Assembly: GCF_025989125.1 (NCBI RefSeq)
Contig: NZ_JAPDNR010000001.1
Span: 3,020,301-3,084,300 of the forward strand
DNA: 64,000 nt
DNA from: Chitinophaga nivalis
GTDB taxonomy: Bacteria > Bacteroidota > Bacteroidia > Chitinophagales > Chitinophagaceae
Reading direction: 5' to 3'
Part shown: piece by piece, positions 16,973 to 24,036 of the stretch
Position numbering within the stretch: position 1 is the stretch's first letter
Layout: every line of letters starts with the position of its first letter
Translations under genes and position numbers: made by a program
Notes under the pieces: generated by a model
What the model saw: only the letters and a program-made list of their open reading frames with translations
Told to the model about the DNA's origin: nothing
The model's database searches: none

Positions 16973-17751
16973 TAGCATCTAAAGCGGCGCAAGATTTATT
17001 ATTTGAATGTAGTGTAAATGACCCCAGAGACGTGGATATTGAAGATTTGATTATTTATAAAAATGGTATTATAAAGGAGGTTCCCTTGTCTGGATGTGAT
17101 GGACGAATGGTCATGAAAAATGGGAAAGCGATAGTGTCGGTTAATTCAAAAATCGAATATCCCAAAAAAAGAAGATTTGTACTTGCCCATGAATTGGGGC
17201 ATATTATACTCCATCCTGATAGGGAAGCTAGCTTTACTGATAACCACGATACTTTAGAAGATTATCGAAAGGGAAGCCAGGAGAAGGAAGCCAATGATTT
17301 TGCTGCTGAACTTTTAATGCCAGCGCAAAAATTCAAATCTGCATGTATCGGGCAAAATTTTTCATTTTCAGTATTATCAAAGCTTGCCGAAAGCTTTGAT
17401 ACGACCCTGTCTGCTACCGCTTTTAGGTATGTTGACTATGGAAATTTTCCTATTTGCCTATTTTATTGTAAGGGTGGCATAGTTCAGTATTGGAAAAAAT
17501 CTAACGATTTTTGGTCCAGAATTCCTGATAATAGGCATTTAGCAGTTCCGTCAGGCTCAGTTGCAAGCGAATATTATGAGAAAGGCAAGATTTATTCGAA
17601 GGAGTGGGTGGATCAGGATATTTTTAAATCGACTTGGTTTGAATTAAGAGATGAGGATGAGGATCTGAGAATGAAAGAGTTTTGTATCATAACCCCAAAG
17701 TTTGACTCAGTTCTTAGTGTTGTATGGCAACCCAACAAAAGTAAAAGATAA
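16969..17751 (+). CDS. ImmA/IrrE-family zinc metallo-endopeptidase
   Basis: A 260-residue protein with an N-terminal zinc protease domain: FVLAHELGHIILHP (His74, Glu75, His78) and the third-ligand segment EKEANDFAAELLMP (Glu107 probable ligand). The active site looks intact. The C-terminal 110 residues (FPICLFYCKGGIVQYWKK onward) form a second domain that could be a sensor, as IrrE proteins also carry one. ImmA/IrrE enzymes typically cut a regulatory protein encoded beside them, and CapP of this family cuts the repressor CapH to induce CBASS after DNA damage. Here no HTH repressor is present; the partners are a sigma factor and the 135-aa protein. It overlaps the preceding gene by four bases. 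Confidence 0.88.
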   Translation: MIASKAAQDLLFECSVNDPRDVDIEDLIIYKNGIIKEVPLSGCDGRMVMKNGKAIVSVNSKIEYPKKRRFVLAHELGHIILHPDREASFTDNHDTLEDYRKGSQEKEANDFAAELLMPAQKFKSACIGQNFSFSVLSKLAESFDTTLSATAFRYVDYGNFPICLFYCKGGIVQYWKKSNDFWSRIPDNRHLAVPSGSVASEYYEKGKIYSKEWVDQDIFKSTWFELRDEDEDLRMKEFCIITPKFDSVLSVVWQPNKSKR

Positions 17752-17961
17752 TAGGTCGAAATATTACTGCTCACTACTTCACTGCGCTAGACTTGGATCT
17801 TTTACTTTTTTATATTTTGATAGATATTCCAATCATCGTCCTTTTACCACAGTAACAGTGATACGCAGTCGGTAAGTGATTTTGAAATACAGTTCGGTAA
17901 ATGAAATGGAAATGGGGTTTTATGGTTATCTTTTCTCATTATTGATAAAACTAGATTAGCC

Positions 17962-19500
17962 ATGAAAACAAATATCAACGTTTTCGCCATTGGCTACGCC
18001 CGCATCAGTATCAAAGATCAATCCAGCTACTCCCTCACGTATCATGAGCAAGCCATAAAGCGCTACTGTGAACAAAACGATCTAACCCTTATTGCTTTCT
18101 TCTGTGACGACGGTGAGAGTAGTGATACTTTCGACCGCCTCAACTGGAAGGCTTTATAGGAATTTCTCCAAAAACATAAAGATCTAGTCCAATATCTGGT
18201 TGTTGTAGAGTTAGACCGCTTCTGCAGAGAGCTAATCAAGGCATTACAGAAGATTGACGAATTATATCAAAAGTATAGAATCCGAGTGGTGACGGTGAGC
18301 GTGCCAATATCGCAAGATAGTTCTTCGCCTAGCAGTTTTCTGATGCGTGGGATAAAACTACTTATTGCGAGTCATGAGCTAAACCTTATTCGAAGCCGTA
18401 CAGCCCAAGCTATGTTGTAGGCTAAGGAATTAGGGCCGGTTTACGCATCACGCTCCGTTTGGCTATAGGAGTAAAAAAGATAGGGAGGGGTTACCAGTAC
18501 TGGAAATTGTGCCTAAGGAAGCCGAAATAATCAGGTTTATTTTCAGCAGTATATAGCTGGTGTGCCGTTCTCCCTGATTTTCGAAGAGGCTAGGAGTCTG
18601 GGATTCAATCGAACAGGTAATAATTGTATTCAGCATGTCCTGGGTAATTCTTTGTATGCAGGCTTTATTAGGATTGCAAGGAGTGCCAGTCAACCGGAAA
18701 GACTTGTGAAAGGGCTACATCAACCAATTATATCGTTATCTCTGTTTAATACCGCTCAGGGTCTATTGAATAGAAGGCATAAGCCAATTGCTTCAAAACA
18801 TAAGCAGATTATTCCTTTGCGTGGTATTTTAAGATGTCCATGTGGAGCTGCGATCTCAGGGAGTTATTCTGGTGGTCGTAGCAGACGAAAATACCTTTAT
18901 TATTTCTGTGGAAAGGAGCACTCCTATAATTTCCCAGGGGAAACATTACATCTGAGGTTTGATAAAATTATGAAGCAGCTTTCTTTCACACCAACGGATT
19001 TTGACCTGGTTAGGATAAAGCTGTAACCTGGTTACAGGAATACGGGAAGCACCAAAGCGCAGAGATAAAAAACTGCGTTGATCAGATAAAGGCAACAAAT
19101 CAAAAAATTAGCTATCTATAAATTGCTCTTATAAATGACATGATTTCGACCAGTATGTACAATCGCGTATATGCCGATTGCAGCCTGCATAAGGCACATT
19201 GGGAGGCAGTAGCGAAAAGAACAAATGCCAGTACTGGACATGCTCAATAGGGCAGGAGAGATGTTAATGCATTTGAATGAGTTGTTTACTACATACAGAG
19301 AGACGGAAAAATTTAAACTAATGAAATTGATTTTTCCGGAGGCACTTGAGTTTGACGGTAAACTATTTCTTACCTCGGCCATTTATCCAGCTTTGGCTTT
19401 CAACTACAGAAAGGGTTTGTTTTATGATCTTCTCACTTTAAAACAGCCTAAAGATGAAAACAAAGGCGAAACTTCGGAAGGCAGATTGCAGCTATCTTGA
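17962..19500 (+). pseudogene. Decayed large serine recombinase (integrase)
   Basis: The remains of a site-specific serine recombinase. The N-terminus has the resolvase core with its nucleophile context (GYARISIKDQSSYSLTYHEQ) and continues past an amber stop at 18157 (normal reading ...FDRLNWKAL, stop, EFLQKHKDL). VVVELDRFCRELIKAL is present further on. A second TAG lies near 18418. A one-base shift then exposes the recombinase-domain motif RFTHHAPFGYR near 18436-18470, and another shift at about 18545 leads to AGVPFSLIFEEARSLGFN, the zinc-ribbon segment LRGILRCPCGAAISGSYSGG and the C-terminal tail up to 19500. At least two stops and two frameshifts make it inactive. It was probably the integrase that moved the CBASS element. 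Confidence 0.88.
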
Positions 19501-19511
19501 CTGTTATGATA

Positions 19512-19536
19512 ACCACACGATCACCACACGATCACC
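19512..19536. repeat. Short tandem repeat of an 11-mer
   Basis: ACCACACGATC occurs twice in a row (19512-19522, 19523-19533), followed by ACC. It lies between the recombinase remnant and the next broken gene. No function is evident. Confidence 0.6.
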
Positions 19537-20121
19537 TTGTTGCAAGGAGTATCAGGTGAGCCTAATATCAGCGATCTTGAATTCGACCTGTACAAAACGA
19601 TTTCAATTCAAAGGGGTAATATTAAGCACCTAGTAGTACAGGAAATGATGGATAGCGATGAAATGAAGGATTTGCTTATTGATCGGTTGCCGAAACCTAA
19701 GCATGTCACCTGTGATGTTTGTGGTTTACGAATGCGTTCCTGCACCTATTTCTTTGATATGGAAGAGTAGCCGATCTTATTTGTTTTTGAATGTTTAAGG
19801 GATCATTTGCCCAGAGTGATAGTGGATGCTGATGGAAGACGCTATGATATGCCTGCACAAAAGTGCTCGGATTGTCGCTTCGATATGACAGTATCACTGG
19901 AAGGGCTAAACGATGAATTAATCATTAGTCACGAATGTCATTTCAGTGATAAAAAAATTGAAACCACCGTAAAAGCTGATTGGACGGACTTCTCGCAAAT
20001 TAAAGAAGAAGACAGAAAAAAGTATTGCTACTCTTTTGCAGGACAGGATTTATTCTTCCTTAGCTTATCTCACTTAGCAGAGGATTTGAGCCAGATGGGA
20101 GTTGAACACGTAAGTGGCTAA
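19537..20121 (+). pseudogene. Broken gene with Cys-pair motifs, interrupted by one amber stop
   Basis: A single reading frame runs from a TTG at 19537 to 20121, broken only by a TAG at 19768-19770; the sequence reads through without a frameshift. The upstream part ends CDVCGLRMRSCTYFFDMEE. The downstream part begins PILFVFECLRDHLPRVIVDA and contains KCSDCRFDMTVSLEGL and CHFSDKKIETTVKADW. The Cys pairs suggest a small zinc-binding protein. I do not recognise the family. Its place inside the element's right end, after the dead recombinase, fits passenger decay. It could instead be two short hypothetical genes. Confidence 0.5.
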
Positions 20122-20176
20122 AATGAAAACAATGTGTAAAAAGTAGGAGAGAAAACTCGAAAATTCAGGCATAAAA

Positions 20177-20220
20177 AAACCGTCGTAAATCTATTGTCTT
20201 TCAAATAGTTACGACGGTTT
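20177..20220 (-). terminator. Terminator downstream of the tRNA pair
   Basis: A 12-bp stem (AAACCGTCGTAA / TTACGACGGTTT) with a smaller inner stem is followed, on the leftward strand, by TTTTTTTAT. It begins 5 bases past the end of tRNA-Leu. It lies inside the element's right boundary, so the element seems to have brought a replacement terminator for the tRNAs. Confidence 0.85.
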
Positions 20221-20223
20221 AAA

Positions 20224-20236
20224 GTACCCCAGATGG
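20224..20236. repeat. Right attachment-site candidate within the 3' end of tRNA-Leu
   Basis: GTACCCCAGATGG covers the last 12 bases of tRNA-Leu plus one flanking base and is repeated exactly at 11937-11949. The two copies lie 8287 bp apart in the same orientation. Confidence 0.72.
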
Positions 20237-20310
20237 GAGTTGAACCCACACTCGCATTGCTGCGAACGGGATTTTAAGTCCCGCGTGTCTACCAATTCCA
20301 CCACCAGGGT
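20225..20310 (-). tRNA. tRNA-Leu (anticodon UAA)
   Basis: The leftward strand folds as an 86-nt class II tRNA. The acceptor ACCCTGG pairs with CTGGGGT, and the D-arm is TGGTGGAATTGGTAGACACG. The anticodon stem CGGGA/TCCCG encloses CTTAAAA with anticodon TAA. A long variable arm (TTCGCAGCAATGCGA) and a T-arm with GGGTTCAACTCCC follow. The CCA end is not encoded. Its 3' end is the presumed integration target of the CBASS element. Confidence 0.95.
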
Positions 20311-20339
20311 ATCATACATACTGTGTCTTGCAACAGCAG

Positions 20340-20415
<76 letters not shown>

Positions 20416-20554
20416 TTTTATTCTAAGAACTTTCAACGTTTTTTAGCTGTTCGCTTTTTCGTTGGGATTGCAAAGATAGGAATCTTTTTGGAGCTGCAAA
20501 ATTTTTTTTACGTTGAATGAAAATATTTTATGCATCTCATTATTTTAACATGCT

Positions 20555-21403
20555 CTAAGGGTTGAAGGTATAACTATATTTTACCGTCCCCAAGAGCTCG
20601 TTACCCTTACCATAACATTCCTCTTTCTGTGGTAATCCACTCGGCAGATAGTTATAGCTCCAGATGCTATAGGTAGAAGTTTCTGCATTAACGGTGGTCA
20701 TCTTGCTCAGGCGTTGCTGCGCATCATATTCAAAGATATAGTCCGGCAGCATCCTCTTTTTGGTAGGGTGGTAGCGGAAGATATCGGTGAGATGGCCCTG
20801 TGCGTCGTAGTTATAAAAGGTACGTTTGCTGCGCACGCCTTTCCGGGTTTCCAGTTCTTCAGTGACGTGACCTATACTGTCGGTTTTAAAGCGTACCAGT
20901 ACGGAGTCGTTGTCATTCCCTTTCTTTTGTACCATTTGGGTGACTTTGCCGGCGTTGTCGTAGCTGTAGCTGCGGCTTTCATCGAAGCGCATTTTGCTGT
21001 CACGGGCCTGGGAGGTGCTGCTTACATACAGCAGGTGGCCTTCGGCGTCGTACCGGTAAAGGGTGGTGGTGACGCTGGCTTCCGTGCTGTCAGTGGTTTT
21101 GGTGAGCCAGCCTTTGGAAGAAAAAGACGACGTCATTACGGAATAGCCGGTAGCCCTTGACTGGGTTTTAGCCCGCATCTGGTGGTAGGTGGGACTCATG
21201 GCTCTTTCGCAACGGAAGTCATTCTCCGTGTTCATGCTGGCGTCCAGGCTTTGTACGACCTGGGTTTTCACTTTGTTGTTTTTCAGCAGGGCCATATTGG
21301 CGATGGTTTGCCGGGTATTATAGATATCCTGGAAAAAATATTGACAAGATGCTTTTCCGGTAAATGCCAACAGGCTCAGTGACAGTAGGATCGTATGCTT
21401 CAT
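20555..21403 (-). CDS. Secreted protein with YD-like repeats, function unknown
   Basis: A 282-residue exported protein with a signal peptide (MKHTILLSLSLLAFTGKASC). After a 60-residue unique region come four or five spaced YD/RHS-like units: LYRYDAEGHLLYVSS, RSYSYDNAGKVTQMV, FYNYDAQGHLTDIFR, FEYDAQQRLSKMTT and a final SYNYLPSGLPQKEECY. Such units form beta-hairpins. It is far too short for a full RHS shell or toxin, so it is probably a small surface or periplasmic protein. It lies alone between the tRNA pair and a divergent DUF3667 gene. No function can be assigned. Confidence 0.7.
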   Translation of the reverse strand: MKHTILLSLSLLAFTGKASCQYFFQDIYNTRQTIANMALLKNNKVKTQVVQSLDASMNTENDFRCERAMSPTYHQMRAKTQSRATGYSVMTSSFSSKGWLTKTTDSTEASVTTTLYRYDAEGHLLYVSSTSQARDSKMRFDESRSYSYDNAGKVTQMVQKKGNDNDSVLVRFKTDSIGHVTEELETRKGVRSKRTFYNYDAQGHLTDIFRYHPTKKRMLPDYIFEYDAQQRLSKMTTVNAETSTYSIWSYNYLPSGLPQKEECYGKGNELLGTVKYSYTFNP

Positions 21404-21515
21404 GAAAATAAAAATCGCTGATTTTTAATTGCTGTAAAGGTAAAACGTAAAAACCATTTTAAAATTTCTTAAATGTATGTTTTTGTGGAATAGAATATTA
21501 CGGAGATTTTTTTTC

Positions 21516-21523
21516 TATCTTTA
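21516..21523 (+). promoter_or_regulatory. Possible -7 box upstream of the DUF3667 gene
   Basis: TATCTTTA matches seven of eight positions of the Bacteroidota -7 consensus TAnnTTTG and lies 21 bases before the TTG start of the next gene. No convincing -33 box is seen. Confidence 0.35.
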
Positions 21524-21544
21524 AACCACTAGAACCTTATACTT

Positions 21545-22483
21545 TTGAAAACACAGGCGCTTCGTATCGACCAAAACTGTCTTAACTGTGGTACCACTGT
21601 ACCGGAACGATTTTGTACACACTGCGGCCAGGAAAACACTGTGCAACACGAATCATTCGGACACTTATGCAAACATTTTGTAGCAGATATCTTCCATTAT
21701 GATTCCCAGTTCCTGATAACATTCAAATACCTGTTGCTCCGTCCGGGATTTCTGACCAAAGAATACCTGGCTGGCAAAAGGGTGCGATATGTAAATCCGA
21801 TTAAGCTGTATGTATTTGTGTCTTTTGTCTTTTTCCTGGGGTTCTTTGCATTAAATAGTCCACATGGTAAAAAGAAGGAGCACCATGACAATGCTTTGCT
21901 AACCATCAATGTCGGGGATACTGCTGCAGTAGCGCCCAAAAAAGATGACTCCCGTACCTGGAAAGGATTTAAAAACGTAGAGGAATATGATCATTACCAG
22001 GAATCGTTGCCGGTAGCCAAACAGGATGGCTTCCTGCAGCAACGTATTTCCCGGAGAATGGTGGAGCTGCGGGAGGAGCATGGAGACGCATTTCAGCAGG
22101 TATTGGTGGAATCCTTCCTGCACAACATCCCTAAAATGATGTTCCTGATCCTGCCGCTGGCAGCCTGGTTTATGAAATTGGTTTATAGCAGGAAACGCTG
22201 GGTGTATGGAGATCATGCCATTTTTGCACTGCATACCCATGCCTTTGCATTTATACTGCTATTGATCGGCAATGGTCTGACGCATTACCTGCATAGCGAA
22301 TTTTATACGCAGATGGCTTGTCTGCTCATCTTTGCGTATATAGTGGCAGGTCTGAAAAATACCTACCAGCAGTCGTTACGGGCTTCCTTTTTCAAAGGCG
22401 CCTTGCTGGTAACATTATATGGACTAACTACCATGGTTGTTTTTATGTTATTCATTGTACTCATTTTTGGCTTATTTCTTTAA
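21545..22483 (+). CDS. DUF3667 membrane protein with N-terminal zinc ribbon
   Basis: A 312-residue inner-membrane protein. The N-terminal zinc ribbon has paired CxxC motifs (CLNCGTTVPERFCTHCGQEN, positions 13-32). The DUF3667 core follows (HESFGHLCKHFVADIFHYDS, then LLLRPGFLTKEYLAGKRVRY and VNPIKLYVFVSFVFFLGFF). Four or five hydrophobic helices are present, three of them in the last 110 residues. It starts with TTG (21545), and no closer ATG fits. Members are common in Bacteroidota and have no established role. It ends 9 bases before the crotonase gene, so the two may be cotranscribed. Confidence 0.85.
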   Translation: MKTQALRIDQNCLNCGTTVPERFCTHCGQENTVQHESFGHLCKHFVADIFHYDSQFLITFKYLLLRPGFLTKEYLAGKRVRYVNPIKLYVFVSFVFFLGFFALNSPHGKKKEHHDNALLTINVGDTAAVAPKKDDSRTWKGFKNVEEYDHYQESLPVAKQDGFLQQRISRRMVELREEHGDAFQQVLVESFLHNIPKMMFLILPLAAWFMKLVYSRKRWVYGDHAIFALHTHAFAFILLLIGNGLTHYLHSEFYTQMACLLIFAYIVAGLKNTYQQSLRASFFKGALLVTLYGLTTMVVFMLFIVLIFGLFL

Positions 22484-22492
22484 CTTTAAAAT

Positions 22493-23272
22493 ATGCAGCC
22501 AGAACACATTATCATACACCCCGAGGTGGCGCCCTATGTGGCCCACATACAGTTAAACCGGCCAAAAGAGCTGAACGCACTGAATTTGCAGTTGATGGGC
22601 GAACTAAGAGATGCCCTGAAAGCATTGGATGCGGATGACAGCGTACGTGTAATCGTATTAAGCGGCAATGAGAAAGCATTTGCTGCCGGCGCCGATATTA
22701 AGCAGATGGCAGGAAAATCTGCGATCGACATGTATACCACAGACCAGTTCAGTACGTGGGATACCATTAAGAAAACAAAGAAGCCCATTATCGCGGCAGT
22801 TAGTGGTTTTGCACTGGGTGGCGGTTGTGAGCTGATGATGTTATGTGATATGATTGTGGCCAGCGAAACGGCCCGTTTCGGCCAGCCGGAAATAAAACTC
22901 GGCGTGATGCCTGGCGCCGGTGGTACACAACGGCTTACCCGTGCGGTAGGCAAAGCGCTGGCGATGGAAATGGTGCTCACCGGCCGCTTTATTACTGCGC
23001 AGGAAGCTTTACAGGCAGGGCTGATCAATCGGGTAGTACCGGTAGAACTATACCTGCAGGAGGCGGTGAAATTGGCGAAAGAAGCAGCGGCGATGAGTCC
23101 TCTTGCCCTTAAAATGGCAAAAGAAGCCGTATTGAAAGCCTTTGACACCACCCTGGAAGAAGGATTGCATTTCGAACGTAAAAACTTTTATCTCCTTTTT
23201 GCAGGAGAGGATCAGAAGGAAGGAATGCAGGCATTTATTGAAAAAAGAGCGCCCGTTTTTACCGGAAAATAG
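22493..23272 (+). CDS. Enoyl-CoA hydratase/isomerase (crotonase family)
   Basis: A cytoplasmic enzyme of 259 residues, the normal length for hydration of trans-2-enoyl-CoA in fatty-acid or amino-acid breakdown. The CoA/oxyanion loop is KAFAAGADIKQMA, the second oxyanion segment is SGFALGGGCELMMLCD, and the catalytic Glu pair regions are FGQPEIKLGVMPGAGGTQRL (both Glu of a typical hydratase appear present). The C-terminal helices (SPLALKMAKEAVLKAFD, EGLHFERKNFYLLFA) are also typical. It follows the DUF3667 gene by 9 bases. The acyl-CoA dehydrogenase at 39020 could supply its substrate but is not linked. Confidence 0.92.
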   Translation: MQPEHIIIHPEVAPYVAHIQLNRPKELNALNLQLMGELRDALKALDADDSVRVIVLSGNEKAFAAGADIKQMAGKSAIDMYTTDQFSTWDTIKKTKKPIIAAVSGFALGGGCELMMLCDMIVASETARFGQPEIKLGVMPGAGGTQRLTRAVGKALAMEMVLTGRFITAQEALQAGLINRVVPVELYLQEAVKLAKEAAAMSPLALKMAKEAVLKAFDTTLEEGLHFERKNFYLLFAGEDQKEGMQAFIEKRAPVFTGK

Positions 23273-23427
23273 GATGGCTTCAGATTGAAAAACCATTAAA
23301 CATTCCATTATTTGCGTTGTTAACCTAACCATTGGCAGCCTGGAAACCAGGCTTGCAGCTGGTCAGCAGGAGAGAGTCCCTGTCGGTTTTTGAGCCCCGT
23401 TACTATGAAACAATAAAAAATTTAACC

Positions 23428-23949
23428 ATGAGTGCGAGACGGATACCTGTAGTGTTACTGTTATCTACCTCCTTTTATGTGATCGCCTGTAACGGTGCTG
23501 CGCAGAAAGCTGGAAGTACTGTCCTGGCAGAAGAACCCAGGCTACCGCCTACAGATACGATGATTACGGTGGGCGATACTATTCATACGGACCTGCTGGC
23601 ATCCTGGAATGCCTTTGGGGATTACAATGGCAAATACGCCATGGAAACAAATCTATTTGAAGCAGAACCACTGAAAACCCGGTTAAATATCTTGCTGAAT
23701 AAGGCTAAACGGCCTTTTTTCGATCGGTTACAGGTAACGCCGCCGGTAGAAGTGGAAAACAGGATCTTATTCAACGAAGGATACATGCCAGGGAAGTCTG
23801 GTTATGATGAAGCAGCCATTGCTGTGGATATGGAGCGGGATATTATTTACCTCGGCTTTACCGTCAACAGAAGCCTGATGCTGTTCAGTGAAAAAGGAGA
23901 TACGGATTATCCGGAGAAATTCCTGCAATGGATGCAGCAATTTGAATAA
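23428..23949 (+). CDS. Putative lipoprotein of unknown function
   Basis: A 173-residue protein starting at the ATG at 23428. A lipoprotein signal (VVLLLSTSFYVIACNG) puts a Cys at about residue 22. The mature part is soluble and mixed alpha/beta, including LLASWNAFGDYNGKYAMETN and AAIAVDMERDIIYLGFTVNR. I do not recognise a family. The 96 bases upstream are in frame but contain no better start. A strong bidirectional terminator separates it from tex. Confidence 0.6.
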   Translation: MSARRIPVVLLLSTSFYVIACNGAAQKAGSTVLAEEPRLPPTDTMITVGDTIHTDLLASWNAFGDYNGKYAMETNLFEAEPLKTRLNILLNKAKRPFFDRLQVTPPVEVENRILFNEGYMPGKSGYDEAAIAVDMERDIIYLGFTVNRSLMLFSEKGDTDYPEKFLQWMQQFE

Positions 23950-23972
23950 AGCGGATGACGGTAACAAACATA

Positions 23973-24024
23973 AAAAACGCCGGCATTTTCAAAGACATAA
24001 GCGTCTGAAAATGCCGGCGTTTTT
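23973..24024. terminator. Bidirectional terminator between the lipoprotein gene and tex
   Basis: A perfect 19-bp stem (AAAAACGCCGGCATTTTCA / TGAAAATGCCGGCGTTTTT) has A and T tracts on both sides. It lies between two convergent genes and suits both. Confidence 0.93.
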
Positions 24025-24036
24025 ATATAGATGATC

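Larger units (their letters stand above)
11937..20236. mobile_element. Integrated element of about 8.3 kb carrying CBASS, inserted at tRNA-Leu
   Basis: A 13-bp direct repeat equal to the tRNA-Leu 3' end bounds the element. Contents from left to right: a leftward CBASS operon, a divergent sigma-factor/protease operon, a decayed serine recombinase gene and a broken short gene. A second strong terminator just inside the right end (20177-20220) now serves the tRNAs, while the presumed original terminator lies outside the left end. The recombinase carries stops and frameshifts, so the element is probably stranded. It looks more AT-rich than the core genes to its right. The boundaries rest on the repeat and have not been compared with an empty site. 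Confidence 0.68.

Noticed and set aside
17962..20121. Amber-codon recoding in the recombinase and the following gene
   Set aside because: Several stops are TAG, but frameshifts also occur in the recombinase and no suppressor tRNA is visible, so decay explains it better.
23300..23427. Riboswitch-like sequence before the lipoprotein gene (CAGGAGAGAGTCCCTG near 23365, small hairpins)
   Set aside because: It resembles the start of a glycine riboswitch only superficially; the conserved core and second part are missing.
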